Positions 17,155 to 26,071 of a DNA stretch of 64,000 bases are shown piece after piece. The stretch comes from Bradyrhizobium sp. AUGA SZCCT0176. GTDB lineage: Bacteria; Pseudomonadota; Alphaproteobacteria; Rhizobiales; Xanthobacteraceae. Numbering within the stretch: the stretch's first letter is position 1; each line of letters begins with the position of its first letter. The DNA is taken from the NCBI RefSeq assembly GCF_018130145.1, contig NZ_JAFCMB010000001.1, forward strand, positions 124,001 to 188,000, in the 5' to 3' direction. Position numbers and translations under genes: made by a program. Below the pieces are notes generated by a model, which saw only the letters and a program-made list of their open reading frames with translations, had not been told where the DNA came from and made no database searches.

Positions 17155-18582
17155 ATGACCGACGGCCCTCATCCCGCCGAAGCAGCACTGCCTCCCCCCT
17201 CGCCCCGTTCGGCGCGACGGCGGCTGGCATTCGTGATGCTGGCCGGCGTTCTGGCGATCATCGGCGTGGCGGCGGCCGGCTATCACATTGCGACGCGGCC
17301 GGTGACGTTGCGGATCGCGGTCGGCCCGGCCAACAGCGACGACCTCAAGGTGGTTCAGGCACTGACGCAAGCCCTCAACAACCAGCCGCACGGTCCAATT
17401 CGGCTGCGTCCGACACAGACCGACAGCGCGCAGGCGAGCGCCAAGCTGCTCGGCGACGGCAAGGCCGATCTCGCCATTATCCGGGGCGACCTCGACGTGC
17501 CCAAAAACGCGCAGGCGGTGGCGACGCTGCGCAAGAATGTCGTGGTCCTCTGGGTGCCACCCGCCAGTAAAGCCAAGGCCAAGGGCAAGAAGGCCGCGCC
17601 CGCAATCACCAAAATCACGCAGCTCGGCGGACATCGCGTCGGCGTCGTCGGCCGCACCGAGGCCAACGTCAATTTGCTCAAGGTGATCCTGCAGCAATAT
17701 GGCCTCGATCCGGCCAAGGTCGAGATCGTGCAGTTTCCGGTCACCGAAGCCGTCGAGGCCATACGCAACCAGAAGGCGGATGTCTATCTCGCGGCGGGCC
17801 CGCTCAACAGCAAGATCACGTCCGATGCGATCGCAGCCTCGATGCGCGACGGCGGCACGCCGACCTTCCTGGCGATCGATTCGGCGGAAGCGATTGCGCA
17901 AAACCATCCGGCCTATGAGTCTTCCGAGATTCCCGCCGGGACCTTTGGCGGCGCGCCGGCCAAGCCGGAAGAGGAAGTCAAGACCATCAGCTTCTCGCAT
18001 CACATCGTGGCGCGGAAGGGCGTATCCGACTCCACCATCGCGATCTTTACCCGGCAGCTGTTTGCGATAAGGCAAACGCTGAAGAACGAATTTCCGCTCG
18101 CCGCCAAGATCGAGACGCCGGACACCGACAAGGATGCCAATATCCCGGCGCATCCCGGCGCGGCCGCCTTTGTCGATGGCGAGGAAAAAACCTTCTTCGA
18201 ACGCTACAGCGATTTCATCTGGTGGGGCCTGATGGGGCTCTCGGCGATGGGCTCTGCCGGCGCCTGGTTCGCGGGCTACCTGAAGAAGGACGAGCGCATT
18301 GCCAGCAATTCGCAGCGCGACCGGCTGCTCGATTTGCTCACCGCGGCACGCAACTGCGATTCAGGGGAAGAGCTTGATCAGATGCAGACGGAAGCCGACG
18401 GCATCCTGCGCCATATGCTGGAGTGTTTCGAACACGGCGCCGTCGAGGAGGGCGCGTTGACCACCTTCAACATCGCGCTCGAACAGTTCCACAACGCGGT
18501 CGCCGACCGCAAGGCGCTCTTGATGAGCATGCCGCAGAACCTGCAACGGGCCAGCGCGCAGTTCCGGGCCGCCGGCGCCTGA
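17155..18582 (+). CDS. membrane-anchored TAXI-family protein with cytosolic helical tail
   Basis: A protein of about 475 residues with an unusual layout. A short Pro-rich cytosolic N terminus leads into one membrane helix at about 24-44. A periplasmic TAXI/NMT1-type domain (VTLRIAVGPANSDDLKVVQALTQAL, KADLAIIRGDLD) runs to about residue 345. A second membrane helix (DFIWWGLMGLSAMGSAGAWFAGYL) lies near 352-376. A cytosolic tail of about 100 residues is predicted to be helical. The ATG at 17155 is preceded by AGGA; a TTG one codon earlier is possible. It may sense a periplasmic ligand rather than feed a TRAP channel, since no channel gene is nearby (inference). Confidence 0.8.
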   Translation: MTDGPHPAEAALPPPSPRSARRRLAFVMLAGVLAIIGVAAAGYHIATRPVTLRIAVGPANSDDLKVVQALTQALNNQPHGPIRLRPTQTDSAQASAKLLGDGKADLAIIRGDLDVPKNAQAVATLRKNVVVLWVPPASKAKAKGKKAAPAITKITQLGGHRVGVVGRTEANVNLLKVILQQYGLDPAKVEIVQFPVTEAVEAIRNQKADVYLAAGPLNSKITSDAIAASMRDGGTPTFLAIDSAEAIAQNHPAYESSEIPAGTFGGAPAKPEEEVKTISFSHHIVARKGVSDSTIAIFTRQLFAIRQTLKNEFPLAAKIETPDTDKDANIPAHPGAAAFVDGEEKTFFERYSDFIWWGLMGLSAMGSAGAWFAGYLKKDERIASNSQRDRLLDLLTAARNCDSGEELDQMQTEADGILRHMLECFEHGAVEEGALTTFNIALEQFHNAVADRKALLMSMPQNLQRASAQFRAAGA

Positions 18583-18649
18583 GCCGGCATTCCTGTAATT
18601 CGGCCGTCATGGAATTTTTCTAAAGCCAGCTCACGCGACGAGAGGATTC

Positions 18650-18738
18650 CGTCATTCCGGGGCGATGCGAAGCATCGAACTCCAGATGCGCAGTTGCGCA
18701 TCTGAGGTCTGGTGCCAGCGCACCTTCCCGGAATGACG
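18650..18738. repeat. intergenic palindromic repeat, family C (copy 1)
   Basis: Outer arms CGTCATTCCGGGG / TTCCCGGAATGACG with inner hairpins around GATGCG. Related copies are at 40636-40741 and 47009-47090. It separates the membrane TAXI gene from phoD. Confidence 0.85.
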
Positions 18739-18781
18739 AAGTCTTCGACACGCGTGCTCTCAGACCCGCAAAGAGGTTCGT

Positions 18782-20332
18782 ATGACCGTTAGAATTTCCC
18801 GCCGAAAGTTTCTCTCCTCCACCGCGGCAACGAGCTTTGGCGTCATCGCGATGCCCTATCTCAGCCGCGCCGGCGACCGGCCGGTCATCAGCCATGGCGT
18901 GCAATCCGGCGACGTCGGCGCCGATGGCGGCGTGGTCTGGGCGCGCGCCGACCGTCCTTCGCAAATGGTGGTCGAGGTCGCGACCACGGAGTCGTTTGCC
19001 AATGCCCGGGCGCTGCCGCCGATCGCAGCGCTGCCCGAGAGCGATTTCACCGCCAAGATGCTGCTGGAAAACCTGCCCGCGGGACAGGAGATCTTCTACC
19101 GCGTGCGGTTTCGCGATCTGTCGCATATCGACATCGCGAGCGAGGCCGTTGTCGGCCGCTTCCGCACCGCGCCGGCCGATCGCCGCGATGTCAACTTCGT
19201 CTGGGGCGGCGATGTCGCGGGACAGGGCTGGGGCATCAACCCCGACGACGGCGGCATGTTCACCTTCGCCACCATGCGCAAGCACCGCCCGGATTTCCTG
19301 CTGCATTCCGGCGACACCGTCTATGCCGACGGCCCGATCAGGTCCGAGGTGAAGCTTCCCGACGGCAAGGTGTGGAAGAACGTCACCATCGAAGAAAAGG
19401 CCAAGGTGGCCGAGACGCTCGACGAGTTTCGCGCGGCCCACAAATACAATTTCATGGACGAGCATGTGCGCGCCTTCAACGCCGAGGTGCCGGTCTTCGT
19501 GCAATGGGACGACCACGAGGTCACCAATAACTGGTCGCTGTCGAAGCAGTTGCCGGCCTCTTACAAGGAACGCGACATCAGCCTGCTCGCCGCCCGCGCC
19601 GGCCGCGCCTTCCACGAAATGTATCCGATGCGAGAAAGCATTGTGGAGCCGGGCCGGCTCTATCGCACGCTTCACTACGGCCCGCATCTCGACGTCTTCA
19701 TGCTGGACGAGCGCAGCTATCGCGCCGGCAACGGGCCTAACCTGCAAACCAGCTACGGTCCCGAAAGCTATTTCCTCGGACCGGATCAACTCGCCTGGCT
19801 GAAGCGCGGGCTGTTGAACTCGCGCGCGACCTGGAAGGTGATCGCCTCCGACATGCCGCTCAGCATCATCGTCTATGACGATGCCACCAACAAAAAAGGC
19901 TCCGAGGCGTTCGCGCAAGGGGACGGCCCGCCGCGCGGCCGTGAACTCGAGATTGCTGATATCCTGCGCTTCATCAAGACATCAGGCGTCATCAACACGG
20001 TGTGGCTGACCGCTGATGTGCACTATGCCGCCGCGCATTATTACAACCCGGACAAGGCGCAGTTCCAGGAGTTCGATCCGTTCTGGGAATTCGTCGCCGG
20101 CCCGCTGCATGCCGGCACGTTCGGGCCGAACGAACTCGACAACACGTTTGGGCCCGAGGTGAAGTTCATCAAGGCGCCGGGGCCGGACAAGCAGAACCTG
20201 CCGCCGTCGGCCGGCATGCAGTTCTTCGGCCACGTCAAGATCGACGGCGCGACCGGACAGATGATCGTGACCTTGCGCGATCGCGCCGACGTCGCACTCT
20301 GGTCGACGACGCTCGATCCGAAGCGTACGTAG
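18782..20332 (+). CDS. phoD: PhoD-family alkaline phosphatase, Tat-exported
   Basis: A 516-residue metal-dependent phosphatase/phosphodiesterase. The twin-arginine signal SRRKFLSSTAATSF at residues 6-19 means it is exported folded through Tat. An N-terminal beta domain (ISHGVQSGDVGADGGVVWARAD) precedes the catalytic domain, with FVWGGDVAGQGWG, LHSGDTVYADGP, FVQWDDHEVTNNW, LDERSYR and WLTADVHYAA supplying the calcium and iron ligands. PhoD enzymes act on phosphate mono- and diesters. The window therefore encodes two unrelated exported alkaline phosphatases. No Pho box is evident before either. Confidence 0.93.
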   Translation: MTVRISRRKFLSSTAATSFGVIAMPYLSRAGDRPVISHGVQSGDVGADGGVVWARADRPSQMVVEVATTESFANARALPPIAALPESDFTAKMLLENLPAGQEIFYRVRFRDLSHIDIASEAVVGRFRTAPADRRDVNFVWGGDVAGQGWGINPDDGGMFTFATMRKHRPDFLLHSGDTVYADGPIRSEVKLPDGKVWKNVTIEEKAKVAETLDEFRAAHKYNFMDEHVRAFNAEVPVFVQWDDHEVTNNWSLSKQLPASYKERDISLLAARAGRAFHEMYPMRESIVEPGRLYRTLHYGPHLDVFMLDERSYRAGNGPNLQTSYGPESYFLGPDQLAWLKRGLLNSRATWKVIASDMPLSIIVYDDATNKKGSEAFAQGDGPPRGRELEIADILRFIKTSGVINTVWLTADVHYAAAHYYNPDKAQFQEFDPFWEFVAGPLHAGTFGPNELDNTFGPEVKFIKAPGPDKQNLPPSAGMQFFGHVKIDGATGQMIVTLRDRADVALWSTTLDPKRT

Positions 20333-20422
20333 CGTTTTCGAGCGAAGTGGGAATCGGTTCGCATAGCAATCAAGCTTTGCGCAGATTGCGTAGACTTATC
20401 TGCGGTAGAAAACGCGTCAAAA
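20331..20422. repeat. intergenic repeat, family F
   Basis: A segment between AGCGTTTTCGAGCGAAGTGG and GAAAACGCGTCAAAAC whose ends (GCGTTTTC / GAAAACGC) pair as an inverted repeat. The motif is one I recognise as frequent in Bradyrhizobium intergenic regions. It directly abuts the phoD stop codon. Confidence 0.65.
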
Positions 20423-20465
20423 CAAAAAGCGGGAGCCGGTTCTGATCCAGTCGGAACCGGCTCCC
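20415..20465 (-). terminator. intrinsic terminator for the receiver-domain gene
   Basis: A 12-bp stem, GGGAGCCGGTTC with GAACCGGCTCCC, with an 11-nt loop. On the minus strand it is followed by GCTTTTTGTTTTGACG, a good U tract. It lies about 70 bp after the stop of the minus-strand receiver-domain gene. Confidence 0.75.
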
Positions 20466-20536
20466 GGGTGAGCCATTCAGGCGGCCCGGAAGCGGACGCA
20501 TCCGCCGCCGATAGATCAGATGCGCCGGTTGGCGTC

Positions 20537-20905
20537 TCAGCGACTGACGTTCAGCAACGCGAGCAACGCCTCGGTCGAATAGGGCTTTGCCAGTCGCGGC
20601 GTGTTTGCGAAAGCTGCCGGAAGCCTGACTTCGGCGCCATAACCGGTGACGAAGGCATAGGGAATTTTCAGCGCGTCCAGCCGTTCGGCAATCGCAAAGC
20701 TCTTTTCACGGACGAGGCTGACGTCGAGCAGCGCAAAATCGGGCGGCCGTTCGGCGATCATGGCGAGCGCTTTGGCCACGCTTTGGGCCGTACGAACCGT
20801 TTTCACCCCAAAGCCGAGAATCGTATCCTCGAAGTCGAGTGCGATGATCGGGTCGTCCTCGACGATCAGGACGTCATTGGGCATGCCGTCGGCGACGGGT
20901 TGCAT
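20537..20905 (-). CDS. stand-alone response-regulator receiver domain protein
   Basis: A CheY-like receiver with no output domain. The acidic pair is in LIVEDDPIIALDFE, the phosphorylated aspartate is in FALLDVSL, the threonine is in FVTGYG and the lysine is in KPYS, so the phosphorelay residues are all present. I give the ATG at 20905 (122 residues). ATGs at 20884 and 20995 and a GTG at 21043 are also in frame, and none has a strong ribosome site. Single-domain receivers in alphaproteobacteria often work in phosphorelays or with HWE kinases. No kinase is nearby. It is divergent from a Crp/Fnr gene. Confidence 0.8.
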   Translation of the reverse strand: MQPVADGMPNDVLIVEDDPIIALDFEDTILGFGVKTVRTAQSVAKALAMIAERPPDFALLDVSLVREKSFAIAERLDALKIPYAFVTGYGAEVRLPAAFANTPRLAKPYSTEALLALLNVSR

Positions 20906-21105
20906 TGTACGCGTCAGTCCCAGGTTCACTGTTTTTGTCCGGTTGCCCGGGCCGAAGCCCGAAGGAGGCCCGACGACGCCTTGAAGCGCGTCCATCGGTT
21001 CCGGAACTGAAACCACCACACCGTAGTTATGCTGTCTGTTCACTAGTGCACATATAAACGCGCACAGCTTCGTTATTGTGCCCCTGGGGAACAGAGGAAC
21101 CTTGG

Positions 21106-21861
21106 ATGCAGACGCGACGCGAGGAGCCGGCCGGCGTGCGGCCGTTCAACAATTTGCTGCGTCGTCTGAACGCCGCCGATTTCGCCCTGGTCGCGCCGAA
21201 CCTTGCCGAGGTCGATGCCAATGCCGGCGAAGTGCTATACAGCCCCGGCGATGACGTCGAGATCGTGCATTTCCCCTGCGGACCGAGCCTCGTCTCTTAC
21301 CTGGTCCCCAATGAGGATGGCCGCGATGTCGAGACCATCCTGATAGGCCGCGAAGGCGCGGTCGGCGGCATCGTCAGCCAGGGTTTTTTGCCGGCCTATA
21401 CCCGTATCATGGTCAAGTTCGCCGGGCCGTTCGTGCGGCTGCCCGTCGGCAGGCTCGAGGCCGCCAAGAAGCGATCGGCGACGCTCAGCAACATCTTTGC
21501 CCGCTACGCCGACTGCATGCTGGCGCAAATATTCCAGTCCACCGCCTGCAACGCGATCCACTCGATCGAGCAGCGCACGGCGAAATGGATCATTTCGGCG
21601 ATGGAACGCGCCGACGGCGACGAAGTGGTGCCGCTGACCCATGAGCAGTTGGCGACCTTGCTCGGGGTCGGCCGCAGCTATACCAGCCGGGTGATCCAGA
21701 CCTTCAAGGCCGAGGGCATTGTGGAGACCCGTCGCGGCTCGATCCTGGTCCGCAACGCCGATGCGCTGCGAATCCGGTCCTGCCTCTGCAATGAGGCGGT
21801 GAAGGGCCATTTCGAGGAGGTTTTGCGGGGGGTCTATCCGGACCCCGAAAAGGGCAATTAA
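21106..21861 (+). CDS. Crp/Fnr family transcriptional regulator
   Basis: A 251-residue regulator. The N-terminal half is a cyclic-nucleotide-binding-like beta roll (LVAPNLAEVDANAGEVLYSPGDDVE, then EGAVGGIV). A dimer helix follows, then a winged helix with VPLTHEQLATLLGVGRSYTSRVIQTF. The phosphate-binding cassette of true CRP (a GExxL...R pattern) is not conserved and no FNR-type cysteine cluster is seen, so the signal is unknown. The start at 21106 is set by AGAGGAACC before the ATG. I recall many such paralogues in Bradyrhizobium that answer stress signals. Confidence 0.88.
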   Translation: MQTRREEPAGVRPFNNLLRRLNAADFALVAPNLAEVDANAGEVLYSPGDDVEIVHFPCGPSLVSYLVPNEDGRDVETILIGREGAVGGIVSQGFLPAYTRIMVKFAGPFVRLPVGRLEAAKKRSATLSNIFARYADCMLAQIFQSTACNAIHSIEQRTAKWIISAMERADGDEVVPLTHEQLATLLGVGRSYTSRVIQTFKAEGIVETRRGSILVRNADALRIRSCLCNEAVKGHFEEVLRGVYPDPEKGN

Positions 21862-22029
21862 GCGGGCAATTGCCCGAAAATCGACTAACCAAATGCCAAA
21901 CAAATCATTGTTTTTTGGCGTTTTCTGACTATATTGCGCCGCAACGCGTAAGGTGTGCCCGGTCCTTTAGGCCGGGCTTCCTTTTTGGGGCCAAGGTCGA
22001 GGCCGTTGCCCCTTTCGCATTTCAGGTTT

Positions 22030-22079
22030 TGAGCACGATCCGGAAAAGTGGGTCCCGGTTTTCCGGCGAGATCGCGCTC
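22030..22079. repeat. intergenic repeat, family E (copy 1), in the typA leader
   Basis: GAGCACGATCCGGAAAAGTG followed by a CCGGTTTTCCGG arm gives an inverted repeat. A second copy in opposite orientation is at 30416-30467. It ends 28 nt before the typA ATG and so probably lies in its leader RNA. Confidence 0.75.
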
Positions 22080-22107
22080 CAGCCATTGCACGACCAGAAG
22101 AAGAGCC

Positions 22108-23934
22108 ATGAACCTTCGTAACGTCGCCATCATCGCCCACGTCGACCACGGCAAAACCACGCTGGTTGACAAGCTGCTGCAGCAATCCGGTACCTACCGT
22201 GACAACCAGCGCGTGGTCGAACGCGCGATGGATTCCAACGACCTGGAGCGCGAGCGCGGCATCACCATTCTGGCCAAGGCCGCCTCGGTGCAGTGGAAAG
22301 ACACCCGCATCAACATCGTCGACACCCCCGGCCACGCCGATTTCGGCGGCGAGGTCGAGCGCATCCTGAACATGGTGGACGGCGCGCTGGTGCTGGTCGA
22401 CGCCGCCGAGGGCCCGCTGCCGCAGACCAAGTTCGTGGTCTCCAAGGCGCTGAAAGTCGGGCTGAAGCCGATCGTCGTCATCAACAAGGTCGACCGTCCC
22501 GACGCACGGCCGACCGAAGTCATCAACGAAGTGTTCGACCTGTTCGCCGCACTCGACGCCTCCGAAGAGCAGCTCGATTTTCCGATTCTTTATGGATCAG
22601 CCAAGCAGGGCTGGATGGCCGATAGCCCGGATGGTTCGCACGACGCCGGCATGCAGCCGCTGTTCGACCTGATCCTGCGCCACGTCGCGCCGCCGACCGT
22701 CGAGGAAGGCCCGTTCCGGATGATCGGCACCATCCTCGAAGCCAATCCCTATCTCGGCCGCATCATCACCGGCCGCATCACGTCAGGCACCATCAAGCCG
22801 AACCAGTCCGTGAAGGTGCTGGGCGGCGACGGCAAGCTGATCGAGACCGGGCGGATCACCAAGATTATCGCGTTCCGCGGCATCGAGCGCACGACCCTGG
22901 ATGAGGCTGAAGCCGGCGACATCGTCGCCATCGCAGGTCTGACCAAAGGCACGGTTGCCGACACTTTCTGCGATCCCAGCGTCGAGACGCCGCTGGTGGC
23001 GCAGCCGATCGATCCGCCGACCGTATCGATGTCGTTCATCGTCAACAACTCACCGCTCGCCGGCACCGAAGGCGACAAGGTGACCAGCCGCATGATCCGC
23101 GACCGCCTGATGCGCGAAGCCGAAGGCAATGTCGCGCTGCGCGTCACCGAAGCCGCTGACAAGGACTCGATGGAAGTGTCGGGCCGTGGAGAATTGCAGC
23201 TCGCGATCCTGATCGAGACCATGCGCCGTGAGGGCTTTGAGCTTTCGGTGTCGCGCCCGCGCGTCGTCTTGAAGAAGGACGAGGCCACCGGCGAGTGGCA
23301 GGAGCCGGTCGAGGAAGTCACGATCGACGTCGACGAGGAGCATTCCGGCGTCGTCGTGCAGAAGATGAGCGAACGCAAGTCCGAGATGATGGAGATGCGC
23401 CCCTCCGGCGGCAATCGCCTGCGCCTCGTGTTCCACGCGCCGACCCGCGGCCTGATCGGCTACCAGGGCGAACTGCTCACCGATACCCGCGGCACCGCGA
23501 TCATGAACCGCCTGTTCCACGGCTATGCCAACTACAAGGGCGACATCCAGGGCCGCCGCAACGGCGTCCTGATTTCCAACGACCAGGGCGAAGCGGTGGC
23601 TTACGCGATGTTCAAGCTGGAAGACCGCGGCCCGATGATGATCGAGCCGGGCTGGAAGGTCTACAAGGGCATGATCGTCGGCGAGCACACCCGCGACAAC
23701 GATCTCGAGATCAACATCCTCAAGGGCAAGCAGCTCACCAACATCCGCACCACCTCAAAGGATGAAGCGGTGCGCCTGACCCCGCCGATCCGCATGACGC
23801 TGGAAAAGGCGCTGGCCTATATCGAGGACGACGAGCTCGTGGAAGTGACCCCGAAGTCGATCCGCCTGCGCAAGAAGTTCCTCGACGCCAACGACCGCAA
23901 GCGCGCGGAAAAGGCCAAGGAGGCGGTGGCTTAA
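22108..23934 (+). CDS. typA: translational GTPase TypA/BipA
   Basis: A 608-residue ribosome-binding GTPase of the EF-G/LepA group, active in ribosome assembly and stress or cold adaptation. G1 is [10 protein letters not shown], switch II/G3 is [11 protein letters not shown]4 is NKVD and G5 is GSAKQGW. These are followed by beta-barrel domain 2, the EF-G-like domains III and V, and the TypA-specific C-terminal domain ([34 protein letters not shown]). The start is set by conserved [11 protein letters not shown] with AAGAAGAG upstream. It converges on the membrane hydrolase gene, 24 bp away. Confidence 0.97.
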   Translation: MNLRNVAIIAHVDHGKTTLVDKLLQQSGTYRDNQRVVERAMDSNDLERERGITILAKAASVQWKDTRINIVDTPGHADFGGEVERILNMVDGALVLVDAAEGPLPQTKFVVSKALKVGLKPIVVINKVDRPDARPTEVINEVFDLFAALDASEEQLDFPILYGSAKQGWMADSPDGSHDAGMQPLFDLILRHVAPPTVEEGPFRMIGTILEANPYLGRIITGRITSGTIKPNQSVKVLGGDGKLIETGRITKIIAFRGIERTTLDEAEAGDIVAIAGLTKGTVADTFCDPSVETPLVAQPIDPPTVSMSFIVNNSPLAGTEGDKVTSRMIRDRLMREAEGNVALRVTEAADKDSMEVSGRGELQLAILIETMRREGFELSVSRPRVVLKKDEATGEWQEPVEEVTIDVDEEHSGVVVQKMSERKSEMMEMRPSGGNRLRLVFHAPTRGLIGYQGELLTDTRGTAIMNRLFHGYANYKGDIQGRRNGVLISNDQGEAVAYAMFKLEDRGPMMIEPGWKVYKGMIVGEHTRDNDLEINILKGKQLTNIRTTSKDEAVRLTPPIRMTLEKALAYIEDDELVEVTPKSIRLRKKFLDANDRKRAEKAKEAVA

Positions 23935-23958
23935 GCACCGCCCGCGTAAACGACTGCG

Positions 23959-25845
23959 TCAATTCCCGTCGTGCGCGCTCGGATCGTCGCCTTCGTCGAC
24001 CAGGTCGATGGCGGCGCCGGTATCGGCCAGATCGATGGCCTTGCGCAGCGTGACGATATGCGGCGCCTGACAGGTGTCGGGCGCACGACGCACGTCCCAA
24101 TAGGCAGTGTGGGTGAAGAAGTCGTCACCCCCCGCCTTCCTGGTCGAGACCGCGAGATCGACGATGTGATAGCCGAAGATCGGCGATAGCGCGCCGCCGA
24201 TGGCGTCTCCCCAGAACAGCTGACGCCGGGGAAAATAGATGTTGCTCCACCGGGTCAATCCGAACAACGCGCCGTTGTGAATTTGCTTCCTATGCGTCTT
24301 CGGATTGGTGAAGGTCAGCAAGCCGTCTCGATCGAGCCGTTTCGGCGGGCAGGTCGGAAACTCTCTTTCCCCGACGCGCCGGGCGAAATCATCCTTCAGA
24401 TCCTGCTCGGTATTCAGCCTTCCCTCGGCTTTCAGATCCGCCGCGGTCTTGCCCAGGCACATCAGGAAGTAGGCGTGGGTCAGCGCGCTTCCCAGCGTAA
24501 CGAAGTCGGTAACCAGCCAGCTTTTGGGCTTGTGCTGCTGGGGCATTGGTTTCGCCGCGGCAGCGGCGATGCTGGCGATGGTGGCGCGCGCCTTGATCCG
24601 CAACGCCTTCTTGTCCTCGATCGTCGCCTTGGCGTCTTCCGGCTGCCATGCGGCGCTATCGATGGCGTCAAAATCCGTGCCCAGTTCTTCGACAGGCGGC
24701 AACTCATTGCAGACCCGGCTGAAATAGGCGCGCAGCATGTCGTAGGCGACGACGGTACCGAGGCTGTGCGCGACGACGACGATGCGATCGTACTGGCCGG
24801 ACGCGTGGAGGTTTGCGAGCCGATCCACGGCCTCCTTCCTGATCGCCCGGCGCACCGCCACATTGGCCGGTGAATTGCGGAAGTAGCGCGCGGCATCGCC
24901 AAGATACGGCTGCAGGAATGCGGCATTGATGATCAAATAGAGCCCGATCACGGCCGACGCCGCCGCGACGCTCCACGGCGAGTTCAGTCCCCATACCCAA
25001 CTTCTGATCAGGGTTGAGGTAAATGGCGCATCCCAATGCCAGAGCCGGTCGGCAGCAATGAAGATGATGGACATCATCAGCGAAATTATGAGCGCGCGTC
25101 CAAACGCTCGCTTGCCCTGTTTTCCCATGATCAACAGAGTTGCAAGGAACGCGATCAGCGTCGGCAGCCCGATCTGAGTCAAGAACTCTGCACCGTCGGG
25201 CTTGCCCTCACCGCCAGGGAAACAAATTCCCACAACGACGTAAACGGCAATGGGCACCAGACCCAATGCAAGCGAAATTGCCAGAGGTCGGGCGAGTCTG
25301 GATGCCCGCTCGCCCCAAGACTTGGCCACGGCAAAGCCAAGAACCAAGCTCGCGAAGAGCAGAAGATATGGGGCAACGACCATGATTTGCGCGCTGTTTT
25401 GCGAGAACAGAAAAATGCCCTGCAACACCAGCACCGCGAAGGAGAGATTCATCAGGCACAGGAAAATAGCCGCTGCCCACCAAAGCCCGTTCATGCCGAG
25501 CTTCATGATCGGCCCCTTCCGGACCAGCTCGTACAGCCAGAGCAGCACCGCGACGGCCTTGGTCTCACTCATCAGGTGAGCCCAATATAATTCGTGGAAA
25601 TCGACAAGGCGGCCATCCGGTGAATCCGGCACCCTGTTCGTCGTCATCACCGCCAGGTCGATGTCGGAGCCGTCCCGTTCCGGATGCGTCCAGATCCGCT
25701 TGCCTTTGTCGGCCGGGTTTTTCTCGTCCAGCCAGACGCCCCGTATCACCCCGCGCACCGTTTCCAGCGCGCGCTGGCTGCCGATGCCATGAACGACAAG
25801 GATCGCGGTTCTCTTCCGTACGGTAGCGGGATCGAATTCGGCCAT
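23959..25845 (-). CDS. membrane-embedded alpha/beta-hydrolase-like protein, unrecognised
   Basis: A protein of about 628 residues not assignable to a named family. The N terminus has the hydrolase oxyanion-strand motif ILVVHGIGSQ (residues about 15-24). Four to five hydrophobic helices follow between about 120 and 300. Then comes the nucleophile-elbow motif VVVAHSLGTVVAYDML near 352-367. The C-terminal 250 residues are soluble and include a conserved-looking FPRRQLFWGDAIGGALSPIF and a possible final histidine. The arrangement, with membrane helices inserted between the first strand and the nucleophile of a lipase fold, suggests a serine hydrolase acting on lipid. The start at 25845 is chosen because upstream codons are of poor coding quality. 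Confidence 0.72.
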   Translation of the reverse strand: MAEFDPATVRKRTAILVVHGIGSQRALETVRGVIRGVWLDEKNPADKGKRIWTHPERDGSDIDLAVMTTNRVPDSPDGRLVDFHELYWAHLMSETKAVAVLLWLYELVRKGPIMKLGMNGLWWAAAIFLCLMNLSFAVLVLQGIFLFSQNSAQIMVVAPYLLLFASLVLGFAVAKSWGERASRLARPLAISLALGLVPIAVYVVVGICFPGGEGKPDGAEFLTQIGLPTLIAFLATLLIMGKQGKRAFGRALIISLMMSIIFIAADRLWHWDAPFTSTLIRSWVWGLNSPWSVAAASAVIGLYLIINAAFLQPYLGDAARYFRNSPANVAVRRAIRKEAVDRLANLHASGQYDRIVVVAHSLGTVVAYDMLRAYFSRVCNELPPVEELGTDFDAIDSAAWQPEDAKATIEDKKALRIKARATIASIAAAAAKPMPQQHKPKSWLVTDFVTLGSALTHAYFLMCLGKTAADLKAEGRLNTEQDLKDDFARRVGEREFPTCPPKRLDRDGLLTFTNPKTHRKQIHNGALFGLTRWSNIYFPRRQLFWGDAIGGALSPIFGYHIVDLAVSTRKAGGDDFFTHTAYWDVRRAPDTCQAPHIVTLRKAIDLADTGAAIDLVDEGDDPSAHDGN

Positions 25846-26071
25846 GGCTGAAATCCAGATCTGAAATGACGTCAGGGAGAATGATCTATTCAATACAACT
25901 ACAGGGGGAGAAACAAGCCGCACTTTTCGCAAAGATGTCGCACTGCCGGCCGGCAATGACCGAGACCGGCCGATCGATGCAAAAACCGCATCCCTCCCCT
26001 GCCTGCCGTGGACCGGGAGCCCTCTGCGGACCGGCTTCAGGCCCCCTGGCGAACGTGCTAGAGGCTCGGAC

